Shown here one piece after another: positions 7,765-16,855 of a stretch of DNA of 64,000 nt. The DNA is taken from contig JAFIFB010000056.1 of assembly GCA_020832285.1 (NCBI GenBank), positions 54,361 to 118,360 of the forward strand, written 5' to 3'. The number at the start of each line of letters is the position of its first letter. Position 1 is the first letter of the stretch. The notes beneath the pieces are model-generated. The model did not search any database and was not told the origin of the DNA. It saw only the letters and a list, made by a program, of their open reading frames with translations. Position numbers and translations under genes: made by a program. Origin of the DNA: Balneolaceae bacterium. Its GTDB lineage: Bacteria > Bacteroidota > Rhodothermia > Balneolales > Balneolaceae.

Positions 7765-9138
7765 TTAGTCGTTATTTAATGTTCCGATTCGTTGTAGTCC
7801 CCGAACCACATCTTCGTATTCGTTTCCGATATATCGCCTGATAATGGTTCCATCACTGTTCACTAAAAATCGTGTAGGTACTCTGTTTAAATTTAATAAT
7901 TCTACCAGTTCACTGGCCTCGAAGCTGTCGGGCTGAACAACATTCCAGAGTTTGCTTCTTTCTTCAAAAAATGCATTCAGCATCACTTCCGACGACTCGA
8001 TAGGAACTGTAATAATTTCAAGTTCATAGTTTCTGTAGATTTGGTAAATAGCAACCGTTCTGTCATACTGTTGCTGATAGAGTGTATTATCGAATCGTGT
8101 TATTTCAAGCAAAAACGGTTTACCCTGTAAATCAGCTGTGCTGATGGCGCTTCCATCGGTTAACGTAAAGCTTAATTCCGGAAATGGGGATCCCGGTGCA
8201 AGAAATTCAAGATCATAGCTAATGCTTTCGGCCCAATCCATTGCAATTGAATTGTCGGAATAAGTTTCCCGAAACTGTTCAAGATGTCGGGTAGCTTCAG
8301 TTGTCCGGGCGCTGTCGTATAGAAGTTCAATGCGTTCGATATCCAGCTGCATGTGATCGGAAGCTCTTGGCGTGCGGTTTTTCAATTCATCAATAAAATC
8401 CAGTGCTCTTCTTAGACCATTAGTTTCAGCATAAAATTCAACCAAAGTGATTCGTGTTCCCGTTGTAACCCGGTTATATTGCTCAAGAAGTTCGGATTTT
8501 CTTTGCACCATTAATGAATCATTCCAGCCCCGTAAAATTGAAACCGCACCTTCCCCGGCAAGCTGTGCTGCGTATAAACCGGAGTTTTCATCAAACAACT
8601 GCCAATAAATATCACTCCATTTTTCAATTTCAATATGAATGCTATCTTGGGGTACAGCACCTGCATTAATGAAATTTACTATTCTCGAAAAATTATTTTC
8701 AACCCGCTCAAGAGACTGAAGCACATCATTTTCCCTTGATGAAACCTCAAGCGATGTATTCAGGTCAGGGAGCCTGCCGGTAATACTTACCGTATCGTCT
8801 TCAGCAAATATTAAGTTGATAATTCCAAAAGTATTCTGATTGCGTGATACTACAATGGTGTAAATATCATCCTGATCAATAAATGCTGTACCGTAAAAAT
8901 TCCCTGTAGAATCGGTAACAGCATGGAATAGAGTATCAATCCTGTTTTCATCAGCCCGGATTGTAGAAAGCAGGTGAATACCACTGTAATCCCCGCTGGA
9001 ATCAAGAGTTTCATCCACTGTTATTTTCCCGGATACATGAGCTGTTCTTTCTGCTTCAACTTCTTCATCAACCTCCCGGGCGCAGGAAAGAAGAAGTGTT
9101 ACTGTTGCCAGAAAAAGAATAAAAGATTTGAATTTCAT
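7765..9138 (-). CDS. Thioredoxin-fold lipoprotein without a CxxC active site
   Basis: A lipoprotein of about 457 residues; the ATG at 9138 is preferred over the in-frame start at 9171 because it begins directly with MKFKSFILFLATVTLLLSC, a signal peptide with a lipobox. The N-terminal half has a carboxypeptidase-regulatory/DUF4369-like beta domain, then helices, and the C-terminal 140 residues form a TlpA/AhpC-like thioredoxin fold (LAPGSPFPELSFTLTDGSAI, then QGKPFLLEITRFD, and VPTRFLVNSDGTIIRRYIG). Where TlpA proteins have WCxxC there is ITRFDNTLYQQQ, so it is probably not a thiol oxidoreductase. Function unknown; likely anchored in the envelope. Confidence 0.82.
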   Translation of the reverse strand: MKFKSFILFLATVTLLLSCAREVDEEVEAERTAHVSGKITVDETLDSSGDYSGIHLLSTIRADENRIDTLFHAVTDSTGNFYGTAFIDQDDIYTIVVSRNQNTFGIINLIFAEDDTVSITGRLPDLNTSLEVSSRENDVLQSLERVENNFSRIVNFINAGAVPQDSIHIEIEKWSDIYWQLFDENSGLYAAQLAGEGAVSILRGWNDSLMVQRKSELLEQYNRVTTGTRITLVEFYAETNGLRRALDFIDELKNRTPRASDHMQLDIERIELLYDSARTTEATRHLEQFRETYSDNSIAMDWAESISYDLEFLAPGSPFPELSFTLTDGSAISTADLQGKPFLLEITRFDNTLYQQQYDRTVAIYQIYRNYELEIITVPIESSEVMLNAFFEERSKLWNVVQPDSFEASELVELLNLNRVPTRFLVNSDGTIIRRYIGNEYEDVVRGLQRIGTLNND

Positions 9139-9172
9139 GTATTGTGGATACTTTCGTTGATCCCCCTGCACA

Positions 9173-10621
9173 TCAGGATTCGAGCTTTTCCGCGACGATT
9201 TCCCGCACCTGTTTTGGGTTTGCCTTGCCTTTGGACTTCTTCATCACCTGGCCGATAAAAAAACCAATTAATGCTTTTTTACCTTCTCTGTAACGTGCAA
9301 CTTCTTCAGGGTACGATTCAATAATTTCATCAATAATCGGAACAATGAAACCTGAATCCGAAACCTGAATCAGATTTAGCTCTTTGGCAAGGTCTGTTGC
9401 TGATTTACCATTTTTCAGCATTTCATTAAAAATGGTTTGCATTGCAGATGAATTAATTTTGTCCTCGAGTTTAAGGGCAATCAGTTCTGTTAAACGTTCT
9501 GCAGATACAGAAAATTCTTTAATGGTAATACTTTGATCATTCAGTACCCTGAGCACTTCTGTTAAAATAACATTGGAGAGTGCTTTTGGCTCATCCAAAA
9601 GAGAAAGAGCTTCTTCAAAATAGTCAGCAAGCAGACGATTTTCAGTAAGAATTACCGCATCATCACTGTTGAGACCGAGTTCTTTTACAAATCGATTAAA
9701 CCGTACATCCGGAAGTTCCGGAAGTTCTTTTTCCACTTTACTAAGCATCTCTTTGCTTACAATTATCGGAGGCAGATCCGGCTCTGGAAAATAACGATAA
9801 TCGTGTGCTTCTTCTTTCGATCTCATCTGCCGGGTTTCCAATTTGTTAGGATCCCAAAGAAGGGTCTGCTGAACCACCTGGCCTCCTGATTCCACAAGTT
9901 CAATCTGCCGTTCAATTTCATATGTAATTGCCCGTTCCACGTTCCGAAATGAGTTCATATTTTTCAATTCGGTTCGGGTACCCAGCTCGTTCTGGCCGCG
10001 CAGACGTATAGACACATTGGCATCACAGCGAAGGCTTCCCTCCTCCATGTTTCCGTCACAAATTTCAAGATATTGAACAATTTGACGAATTTTTTTAAGA
10101 TACTCGTACGCTTCCTGAGGCGTTCTCAAATCCGGCTCCGATACTATCTCAATTAGCGGAGTTCCGGCACGATTAAGATCTACCAGGGTATGATAAGGGT
10201 CCTGGTCATGAATCGATTTCCCTGCGTCTTCTTCCATATGTATCCGGGTGAGGCCAATCGTTTTTTCGTAATCATCCAGCTCAATCTGTACGTGACCATC
10301 GTAACAAATGGGAGTCTCATACTGAGAGATCTGATAGCCTTTTGGAAGGTCTGGATAGAAATAGTTCTTCCTAGCAAAAATCGATTTTTCTGCAATTTTA
10401 CAATTCGTTGCCAGCCCCATTTTAATGGTAAATCTCACCAGGTTTTCATTCAGAACAGGAAGTGTTCCCGGGTGCCCAAGGCAAAGCGGGGTAACCTGGC
10501 TGTTTGGAGCCCCTCCATATTCTGATGAAACCCCCGCAAATGCTTTGCTCTCAGTTAGTAGCTGTGCATGAACCTCGAGGCCAATCACCGCCTCATACTT
10601 ATCATTTGAAATTGTTGACAT
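9173..10621 (-). CDS. gatB: Asp-tRNA(Asn)/Glu-tRNA(Gln) amidotransferase subunit B
   Basis: Subunit B of GatCAB, which amidates Glu-tRNA(Gln) or Asp-tRNA(Asn) to the correct aminoacyl-tRNA. The 482-residue protein shows the opening YEAVIGLEVHAQLLT, the metal/kinase-domain motif KNYFYPDLPKGYQISQYE, MEEDAGKSIH, and the family signature EIVSEPDLRTPQEAYEYLKK, followed by the GatB/YqeY tRNA-binding tail ending in KGKANPKQVREIVAEKL. gatA and gatC are not in the window. The gene is the first of the minus-strand run leading to tpiA and purD. Confidence 0.97.
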   Translation of the reverse strand: MSTISNDKYEAVIGLEVHAQLLTESKAFAGVSSEYGGAPNSQVTPLCLGHPGTLPVLNENLVRFTIKMGLATNCKIAEKSIFARKNYFYPDLPKGYQISQYETPICYDGHVQIELDDYEKTIGLTRIHMEEDAGKSIHDQDPYHTLVDLNRAGTPLIEIVSEPDLRTPQEAYEYLKKIRQIVQYLEICDGNMEEGSLRCDANVSIRLRGQNELGTRTELKNMNSFRNVERAITYEIERQIELVESGGQVVQQTLLWDPNKLETRQMRSKEEAHDYRYFPEPDLPPIIVSKEMLSKVEKELPELPDVRFNRFVKELGLNSDDAVILTENRLLADYFEEALSLLDEPKALSNVILTEVLRVLNDQSITIKEFSVSAERLTELIALKLEDKINSSAMQTIFNEMLKNGKSATDLAKELNLIQVSDSGFIVPIIDEIIESYPEEVARYREGKKALIGFFIGQVMKKSKGKANPKQVREIVAEKLES

Positions 10622-10928
10622 CCTGTAATTAACTGATCAATAAATAATTCTAACCGGCCTGAAAGATAACAAAGTAATGGGTGAATGTAATGATGAATAT
10701 CCGGTTTAAAAAAGCTTTTTTCCTTCAATCGCAGACAGCGCCCTGAATGCATTGTGAAATTGTAAAACAGTTTAATTTCATTCTGCTCATTTAAAATAAT
10801 TGATAAATCATACTTTACAATCTAATTCATTAAAAGCGCTTTTCTAAAATATCAGAACCTTTTTCTTCTAAATTGTAAAACTTTTTCGTTAATTGATAAT
10901 AACATTAAACCAACGGAAGGAGCCAGCT
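10622..10928. other. Divergent intergenic region
   Basis: About 307 bp between gatB (minus) and the secreted-protein gene starting at 10929 (plus). It is AT-rich and must hold promoters for both directions. A perfect 14-bp palindrome AAAAAAGCTTTTTT lies at 10708-10721. No open frame, RNA gene or clear promoter consensus could be assigned. The plus-strand gene is preceded by GGAAGGAG, a strong ribosome binding site, which fixes its start. Confidence 0.6.
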
Positions 10929-11726
10929 ATGAAGAATTTACTTTATACCCTTTATATTACTTTATTTGCCTCATTTTTGATTTCATCTGTTGTCTATTCT
11001 CAGAGCCATGAGGGGTATTACATGCATGTGGATTATCTGTATGTGAATAGTAGTGACGCCGATACATTTGAAAATGATGTTAAGGATTCAGTAAAACCAG
11101 TACATCAGGCACGGATTGACACAGGAGAACTTAAAGCCTGGTACCTTTACAGAGTTGCTTATCCGGGCACTCAGAATACTTATTACAATTATGTTTTAAT
11201 TTCTATTAGCGACGACATCAGTTCTTTTGAGGATCTTCGAAGCCAGATCAGAGAAAATTATTCTGCCGAAGAGGCTGATGAATTGATGGAGCAATATTAC
11301 CAATTGCTGATACCCAATCACTCTGAATTGTGGCGAATCAATAACAGTGTGCTTAGCAGTGAAGACGCCAAACCCAGCCGTTATTTTGGCATGGATTATA
11401 TGAAAGTGCGCCCGGGAATGGAATATGCCTATCAAATGATGGAAGATGAGGAGGCGCGGCCCGTTCATGAAACCCGTATGGAAATCGGAGCCATGAAAGG
11501 ATGGGAACTATTCAGTCTGATTACCCCTGGCGGTACTGAGTACGGTTATAACTTTGCAACCGGTAACTACTACAACTACCTGAGTAATATTGAGTTCGGT
11601 TTTACTGAAGAAGTAATCAGAAGGAGTCACCCGGAAACAAACATCAATGAATTTTTTGAAAACATTGAACATACACGTGATCTTGTTCGTTCGGAAATCT
11701 GGGAGCTGGTGGATTATGTGAGGTAA
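10929..11726 (+). CDS. Secreted protein with two tandem homologous domains
   Basis: Unrecognised exported protein of 265 residues. The ATG at 10929 follows the ribosome binding site GGAAGGAG and starts a clear signal peptide (MKNLLYTLYITLFASFLISS, cleavage likely after VYSQ). The mature part is an internal duplication: first copy near residues 27-100 (YMHVDYLYVNSSD then VKPVHQARIDTGELKAWYLY), second near 145-215 (YFGMDYMKVRPGM then ARPVHETRMEIGAMKGWELF). The spacing looks like a dimeric alpha/beta-barrel pair. It is transcribed divergently from gatB and is isolated, so it is probably a single-gene unit. Function unknown. Confidence 0.82.
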   Translation: MKNLLYTLYITLFASFLISSVVYSQSHEGYYMHVDYLYVNSSDADTFENDVKDSVKPVHQARIDTGELKAWYLYRVAYPGTQNTYYNYVLISISDDISSFEDLRSQIRENYSAEEADELMEQYYQLLIPNHSELWRINNSVLSSEDAKPSRYFGMDYMKVRPGMEYAYQMMEDEEARPVHETRMEIGAMKGWELFSLITPGGTEYGYNFATGNYYNYLSNIEFGFTEEVIRRSHPETNINEFFENIEHTRDLVRSEIWELVDYVR

Positions 11727-11750
11727 GATTTTGATAATCAAAAGAGGTAG

Positions 11751-11807
11751 TCATCGGATGATTTTACCCCGGGACAGAATAAAAATTCTTTCTCACTCAT
11801 CCGATGA
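11751..11807. terminator. Inverted repeat between convergent genes
   Basis: An exact 11-bp inverted repeat (TCATCGGATGA at 11751-11761, TCATCCGATGA at 11797-11807) with a 35-nt loop lies between the ends of the secreted-protein gene and the agmatine deiminase gene. The right arm overlaps the last codons of the deiminase gene. It lacks a long T-run on either strand, so it is only a weak candidate for a bidirectional terminator. Confidence 0.4.
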
Positions 11808-12869
11808 TTTCAATTTCAAACCGTATAACTGCTGGGTAATACAGTGAATACTCCCCTGGCCCCAAACAAGATCACCACACAGTATTCCAAATATTTCTCT
11901 TTCTGGAAAAAATTCAGAAAAAAGTTCCAGTGCTTGTTGATCATACCGCTTGTCATAAAACGGTAACAGTACAGCTCCATTCGCAACATAGAAATTGGCA
12001 TAACTGGCCGGAACATACTTGGACCCGTCCACCGTAGTGCCCTCAATTTTTGTTTCGGGAAGAGGCAGAGTTACAATTCTAAACTTTTGTCCATCAACTG
12101 TTTTCGCTTTTTTTAATATCTCCAGGTTTTCCTGTAGTGCCGTATAGTTTACATCAGAGGGATCTCTGCTAATAACCGTCAGAATTGTATCCCGATTCAG
12201 AAATCGGGACAGATCATCAATATGCCCGTCGGTATCATCCCCTGCCAGACCTTCTTTTAACCATATAATTTGTTCAGCTCCAAGATAAGTTCGCAGTCGC
12301 TCTTCGATCTCTTTTTTTGAAAGATGCGGATTTCGATTCTTATTCAAGAGGACCGATTCGGTGGTTAGAAATACCCCTTCCCCATTTGTATCAATGCTGC
12401 CACCCTCCAATACCATTTCCGTCTTAACCAGGGGCAGGTTAAACGTTTCTGCGAACCATTGAGGCAGAGCATTATCACTATCAAACGGAGGATATTTTTC
12501 TCCCCAGGCGTTGTACTCCCAGTCGGTGATTAGAAATTCTCTCTTGCTATTTTTGATGAAAATAGGCCCGCAGTCTCTTGCCCAGACATCGTTCAGGGGC
12601 ACGAAATGAACAGCTACATTCGAGAGGTCTATTTCACGTTCTTGTAGTTTTGCAGTTATTTCAAAAGAGCTGACAGAGGGGTCTACCAACAATATGACTG
12701 GTTCAAACCGATGCAGAATTTCAATTATATCAAGATAAACAACTTCTACCCTTTCAAGCCTCTCTCCCGGCCATGTATCCCGGTTTGATGGCCAGTGGAG
12801 CTGAGTGGCTGCGTGAGATTCCCATTCGGCGGGCATCCGGTAGTTTGATTCAATCGGTTTGAACATCAT
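11793..12869 (-). CDS. aguA: Agmatine deiminase / peptidyl-arginine deiminase family protein
   Basis: Hydrolyses agmatine to N-carbamoylputrescine and ammonia in the arginine decarboxylase route to polyamines. The 358-residue protein has the family landmarks: WESHAATQLHWPSNRDTWPG near residue 15, VWARDCGPIF near 94, EGGSIDTNGEGVFLTTES near 158, DGHIDDLSRF near 216, and the nucleophile Cys343 in GQGSIHCITQQ. The usual partner, N-carbamoylputrescine amidohydrolase, is not nearby. A bacterial peptidyl-arginine deiminase is less likely because there is no signal peptide. Confidence 0.9.
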   Translation of the reverse strand: MMFKPIESNYRMPAEWESHAATQLHWPSNRDTWPGERLERVEVVYLDIIEILHRFEPVILLVDPSVSSFEITAKLQEREIDLSNVAVHFVPLNDVWARDCGPIFIKNSKREFLITDWEYNAWGEKYPPFDSDNALPQWFAETFNLPLVKTEMVLEGGSIDTNGEGVFLTTESVLLNKNRNPHLSKKEIEERLRTYLGAEQIIWLKEGLAGDDTDGHIDDLSRFLNRDTILTVISRDPSDVNYTALQENLEILKKAKTVDGQKFRIVTLPLPETKIEGTTVDGSKYVPASYANFYVANGAVLLPFYDKRYDQQALELFSEFFPEREIFGILCGDLVWGQGSIHCITQQLYGLKLKSSDE

Positions 12870-12922
12870 TCAAAACATCAGGATATGTTTTGTTTAATTT
12901 CGCATTGAGTGGTGAAGCTGTC

Positions 12923-15505
12923 TTATTTCACAACCAGATTTACAATCCGCCCCGGCACATAAATCTCTTTAATGATGGTGGTTCCGTCGAGATAACGCTG
13001 AATATTTTTTTGCTGTTTAGCTAAACCGATCACAAATTCTTTATTTTTAAACTCATCAGCTGGTACAGAAATATTGGCCCGTACTTTTCCGTTGACCTGT
13101 ACCGCCATTTCGATACTTTCACTTTTCAAGTATTCCTGGTTATAAACAGGCCACTTTTCATATGCCAGGCTTTCTTTGTGCCCCATCCGGCTCCAGAGTT
13201 CTTCGGCCAGATGTGGTGCAAATGGTGAGAGCAGAATCACAAAGGGTTCAGCTACCGACCTTGGAACACTTTTCCAGCCATTTGCCTCGTTCACAAAAAT
13301 CATCAGTGCAGAGATGGCTGTGTTGAATCGCATTCCTTCAATATCTTCTGTTACTTTTTTAATCGCTTCGTGAAGTGCTTTCAGCTGCTCCTTGTTCGCT
13401 TCACTATCTGTGATATTATACTTCTCTTCCACACCATCCCCAAAAAATAGCCTCCAGACTCGATTCAGGAAACGGTTCACACCTTCCACTCCTTTTGTGC
13501 TCCAGGGTTTTACCTGTTCGAGGGGCCCCATAAACATTTCGTAGAGCCGCAGTGAATCGGCACCGTAACTTTTCACCACATCATCCGGATTAATCACGTT
13601 TCCGCGTGATTTCGACATTTTGTGTGCTTTTGAATCGACGGTAATTTCTGTTCCTTTCATCACAAAACGGTCGCCTTTTTTCTCCACATCATTTTCAGAT
13701 AACGGCACCCGTTTCACTCCCTCTGTTTCTGCCGCTTTTTCTGCACTGATAATTTTTCCGTCTTTTTCATAGGCGGTGTATTCCACTTCGCCCAAAATCA
13801 TTCCCTGATGTACCAGGCGCTGAAATGGCTCTTTGGTTGACACGACACCGCAATCGTAAAGGACTTTGTGCCAAAACCGGGCATAAAGAAGATGAAGAAC
13901 CGAATGTTCAGAGCCCCCAACATAAAGGTCCACCGGCATCCAGTATTTTTCCTCTTGCTGGTCTACAGGTCCACCCTCAAAATCGGGGCTTATATACCGC
14001 AGATAATACCAGCAAGAACCTGCCCATTGTGGCATTGTATTGGTTTCACGCAGTGCTTTTTTACCGGTTTCGGGATCGGTGGTTTCCACCCAGTTTTTTG
14101 CCCTTGCCAGCGGTGGCTGACCGGTTTGGGTAGGCTGAAAATCATCCACTTCAGGAAGTGTGACTGGCAGATCTTTTTCCGGGACCGCTTTTGGTTTACC
14201 ATCCACATGAATAATCGGAAACGGTTCGCCCCAATAACGCTGACGGGAAAACAACCAGTCGCGCAGTTTATAGTTGACACTTTTTTTACCAACTCCGTTA
14301 TCTTCCAGCCATTCAATAATTTTTGTTTTTGATTCGGTAATGTTCAGTCCGTTTAAAATGCCACTGTTGATGGACGGACCGTCTCCGGTATAGGCTTTGC
14401 CCTGAAAATCATCGGGTGGCTGTACGGTACGAATTATCGGGATGTCATATTTTTCGGCAAATTCCCAGTCACGTTCATCTTCTCCCGGAACAGCCATAAT
14501 GGCTCCTGTGCCATAATGAGCCAACACATAATCGGCAATCCAGATCGGAATTTCTTTATTATTTACCGGATTAATGGCATACGCTCCGGTAAAAACACCG
14601 GTTTTCTCTTTTGTTAGTTCCTGACGTTCGAGGTCGGATTTTTGACCGGCAAACTCAATGTATGATTCAACCTCTCCCCTTTGTTCATCTGTGGTTAATT
14701 CATCAACAAGTTGATGTTCCGGAGCCAGAACCATGTATGTTGCACCAAAAACCGTATCAGGCCGGGTGGTAAACACGCGGATTTTTTCATCCCTATCAGG
14801 AATTGCAAATTCGATCTCTGCACCAATTGATTTCCCAATCCAGTTGCGCTGCATTTCTTTGGTAGATTCGGGCCAGTCGAGGTCGTCCAGATCTTCAAGC
14901 AGTCGATCGGCATAAGCTGTAATTTTTAATACCCACTGCCGCATCGGCCGCCTAACCACCGGGTATCTTCCAACTTCGCTTTTTCCGTCGATGACTTCCT
15001 CATTGGCAAGAACCGTTCCCAACTTTGGACACCAGTTTACCGGCTGTTCATCTTCATAAGCAAGTCCGCGTTCAAACAGTTTCAGAAAAATCCACTGGGT
15101 CCATTTGTAATAATCAGGATCTGTAGTATCTACCTCTCGATCCCAATCGTAAGAAAAACCGAGCATTTGCAGCTGTTCACGAAATCGTTTGATGTTTCTC
15201 TCTGTAGTACTACGGGGATGAGTTCCGGTTTTAACTGCGTATTGCTCTGCAGGCAGGCCAAATGCATCCCACCCAATGGGGTGCAGAACATTGAAGCCTT
15301 TCATGCGTTTGTAGCGTGCCAGAATATCAGTGGCTGTATATCCCTCGGGATGGCCAACATGCAACCCGGATCCGCTAGGGTAGGGAAACATGTCGAGAAT
15401 GTAGTACTTTGGTTTATCGTGATTTTCCAGTGTTTTAAAGGTCTTATTCTCTAACCAGTAATTTTGCCACCTGGATTCAATTTTCGAAGGATCGTATGAA
15501 CTCAT
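12923..15505 (-). CDS. leuS: Leucyl-tRNA synthetase
   Basis: Class I synthetase charging tRNA-Leu. The HIGH-type signature is in [17 protein letters not shown] near residue 42 and the KMSKS loop in [11 protein letters not shown] near 650; the CP1 editing domain sits between ([22 protein letters not shown]). The start at 15505 ([17 protein letters not shown]) gives the usual length of 860; a longer frame to 15616 adds a leader not found in the family. It follows aguA's coding strand but with its own upstream intergenic region of 270 bp. Confidence 0.97.
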   Translation of the reverse strand: MSSYDPSKIESRWQNYWLENKTFKTLENHDKPKYYILDMFPYPSGSGLHVGHPEGYTATDILARYKRMKGFNVLHPIGWDAFGLPAEQYAVKTGTHPRSTTERNIKRFREQLQMLGFSYDWDREVDTTDPDYYKWTQWIFLKLFERGLAYEDEQPVNWCPKLGTVLANEEVIDGKSEVGRYPVVRRPMRQWVLKITAYADRLLEDLDDLDWPESTKEMQRNWIGKSIGAEIEFAIPDRDEKIRVFTTRPDTVFGATYMVLAPEHQLVDELTTDEQRGEVESYIEFAGQKSDLERQELTKEKTGVFTGAYAINPVNNKEIPIWIADYVLAHYGTGAIMAVPGEDERDWEFAEKYDIPIIRTVQPPDDFQGKAYTGDGPSINSGILNGLNITESKTKIIEWLEDNGVGKKSVNYKLRDWLFSRQRYWGEPFPIIHVDGKPKAVPEKDLPVTLPEVDDFQPTQTGQPPLARAKNWVETTDPETGKKALRETNTMPQWAGSCWYYLRYISPDFEGGPVDQQEEKYWMPVDLYVGGSEHSVLHLLYARFWHKVLYDCGVVSTKEPFQRLVHQGMILGEVEYTAYEKDGKIISAEKAAETEGVKRVPLSENDVEKKGDRFVMKGTEITVDSKAHKMSKSRGNVINPDDVVKSYGADSLRLYEMFMGPLEQVKPWSTKGVEGVNRFLNRVWRLFFGDGVEEKYNITDSEANKEQLKALHEAIKKVTEDIEGMRFNTAISALMIFVNEANGWKSVPRSVAEPFVILLSPFAPHLAEELWSRMGHKESLAYEKWPVYNQEYLKSESIEMAVQVNGKVRANISVPADEFKNKEFVIGLAKQQKNIQRYLDGTTIIKEIYVPGRIVNLVVK

Positions 15506-15715
15506 TAAACTTATTTTGGAATCTGAATATATTTTATTGAACAGCTTTAAAATATAAGGAAAAATGAGGTGGGAAAAAGAAGTGTTAGCCCGGTTATAGT
15601 TCCTGTAGAGCTGCAAGTTTTTTCGATGCTCAAAGATTCAATGAGACTCAAGTGAATTGCTGGACAATGAATTGTTCAACTACCGAAACCGGTTGTAACC
15701 TTTCACATTTAGGTG

Positions 15716-15740
15716 AAAAAAGCCCCCTCTTGTTAAAGAG
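15716..15740 (-). terminator. Weak intrinsic terminator downstream of the binding-protein gene
   Basis: Read on the minus strand, a short CTCTT/AAGAG stem (15727-15740) is followed by GGGGCTTTTTT, 37 bp past the stop of the ABC binding lipoprotein gene. The stem is only 5 bp, so efficiency is doubtful. The rest of the region 15506-15776, upstream of leuS, shows no gene; it presumably carries the leuS promoter. Confidence 0.4.
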
Positions 15741-15776
15741 TGTCATCAGATGTATAAAAATTAAAACATAAGTAAG

Positions 15777-16790
15777 TTACCTCCACCCTGCCCGGTCCAT
15801 TAACCGGATAGCCAGGGGATTATTCACCCCATACATAGAAACATTCACTGCATCACTTTCATAATTTCCAAAATTGCTCAAAACATCCGGCAGCTCGATT
15901 CCTTCCAAAACAGGGAATTCATTGTTAGCAACAGCATAAACCAGCTGTGCTTCTTCAGTGGCAAGAAATTCAAGAAACTGAATTGCATTTTCTCTGTTGG
16001 GTGAATTTAATGCAAGTCCGGCGCCGCTGATATTGACGTGAGTTCCACCATACTGAGCCGGGGGAAAATAAATTCCAATTTGAGAAGCCACATCCCGGTC
16101 TTGCTCAGAATTGGACTGAATAAGCCTGGCAAGATAGTAATGGTTGGCAAGCCCGATATCACAAAGCCCGGCTGCTACTGCTTTTATCTGATCAGTATCA
16201 CCGCCCTGTGGAGTTCTGGCAAAATTTCCAACAAGTTTTCTTGCCCACTCTTCGGTCTCTTCTTCACCGTGTGTTTCAATCAATGAGGCCACCAGAGATT
16301 GGTTGTAAATGTTATTAGAGGATCTCACGCAAACTCGTCCCATCCACTTTTCATCGGCAAGCTCCCAATATCCGGCCAGTTCGGAGGGAGCCACTTTCTC
16401 CCTGTTATACATGATAGCACGGGTACGCTCGGAGAATCCAACCCAGAACCCATCCGAATCCTGCATCTGTTCTGGAATCGCTGTTTGAAGATACTCCGAT
16501 TCATGCCTTTGAAAAATACCCGCTTCTTTTGCACGCCAGAGCCGACCGGCGTCTACTGTTATTACAATATCGGCAGGACTGTTCACTCCTTCATTCCTGA
16601 TGCGCTCGATCAGCTCATCACTGGTGCCCTCTATCAGGTTGATGTGGATTCCGGTTTCTTCAGTGAATTTCTCGAATAGCTGGAGGTCGGTGTCGTAATG
16701 CCGGGAAGAGTAGATGTTGACCACATCGCGCTGAGCGCAGGAGACAAGAAAAAGTAAAACAAAAAACGAAATAAAAAATCGCAAATGCAT
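15777..16790 (-). CDS. Iron(III)-type ABC transporter substrate-binding lipoprotein
   Basis: Periplasmic binding protein of the FutA/FbpA/SfuA type, which delivers ferric iron to an inner-membrane ABC importer. The signal MHLRFFISFFVLLFLVSC ends in a lipobox. The mature start VVNIYSSRHYDTDLQLFEKF and motifs NSPADIVITVDAGRLWRAKEAG, GFSERTRAIMYN, and GIYFPPAQYGGTHVNISGAG fit the family, including the tyrosines that coordinate iron (YSSRHY and the GGTHVN loop region). No permease or ATPase genes are adjacent; the rest of the importer must be elsewhere. A perfect 9-1-9 palindrome 24 bp upstream of the start suggests iron-responsive repression. Confidence 0.88.
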   Translation of the reverse strand: MHLRFFISFFVLLFLVSCAQRDVVNIYSSRHYDTDLQLFEKFTEETGIHINLIEGTSDELIERIRNEGVNSPADIVITVDAGRLWRAKEAGIFQRHESEYLQTAIPEQMQDSDGFWVGFSERTRAIMYNREKVAPSELAGYWELADEKWMGRVCVRSSNNIYNQSLVASLIETHGEEETEEWARKLVGNFARTPQGGDTDQIKAVAAGLCDIGLANHYYLARLIQSNSEQDRDVASQIGIYFPPAQYGGTHVNISGAGLALNSPNRENAIQFLEFLATEEAQLVYAVANNEFPVLEGIELPDVLSNFGNYESDAVNVSMYGVNNPLAIRLMDRAGWR

Positions 16791-16813
16791 GAGGTAGAGT
16801 GATTCTTATTTTT

Positions 16814-16832
16814 ATTTAGAATAATTCTAAAT
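16814..16832. promoter_or_regulatory. Fur-superfamily-like operator (9-1-9 palindrome)
   Basis: The perfect 19-bp palindrome ATTTAGAATAATTCTAAAT lies 24 bp upstream of the iron-binding-protein ATG. It contains TTTAGAA-N3-TTCTAAA, the form described for the Irr iron control element, and has the 9-1-9 layout of Fur boxes. Operator function is inferred from this match and from the role of the downstream gene. Confidence 0.7.
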
Positions 16833-16855
16833 AATAAAGATATTTTTATAAAGAA

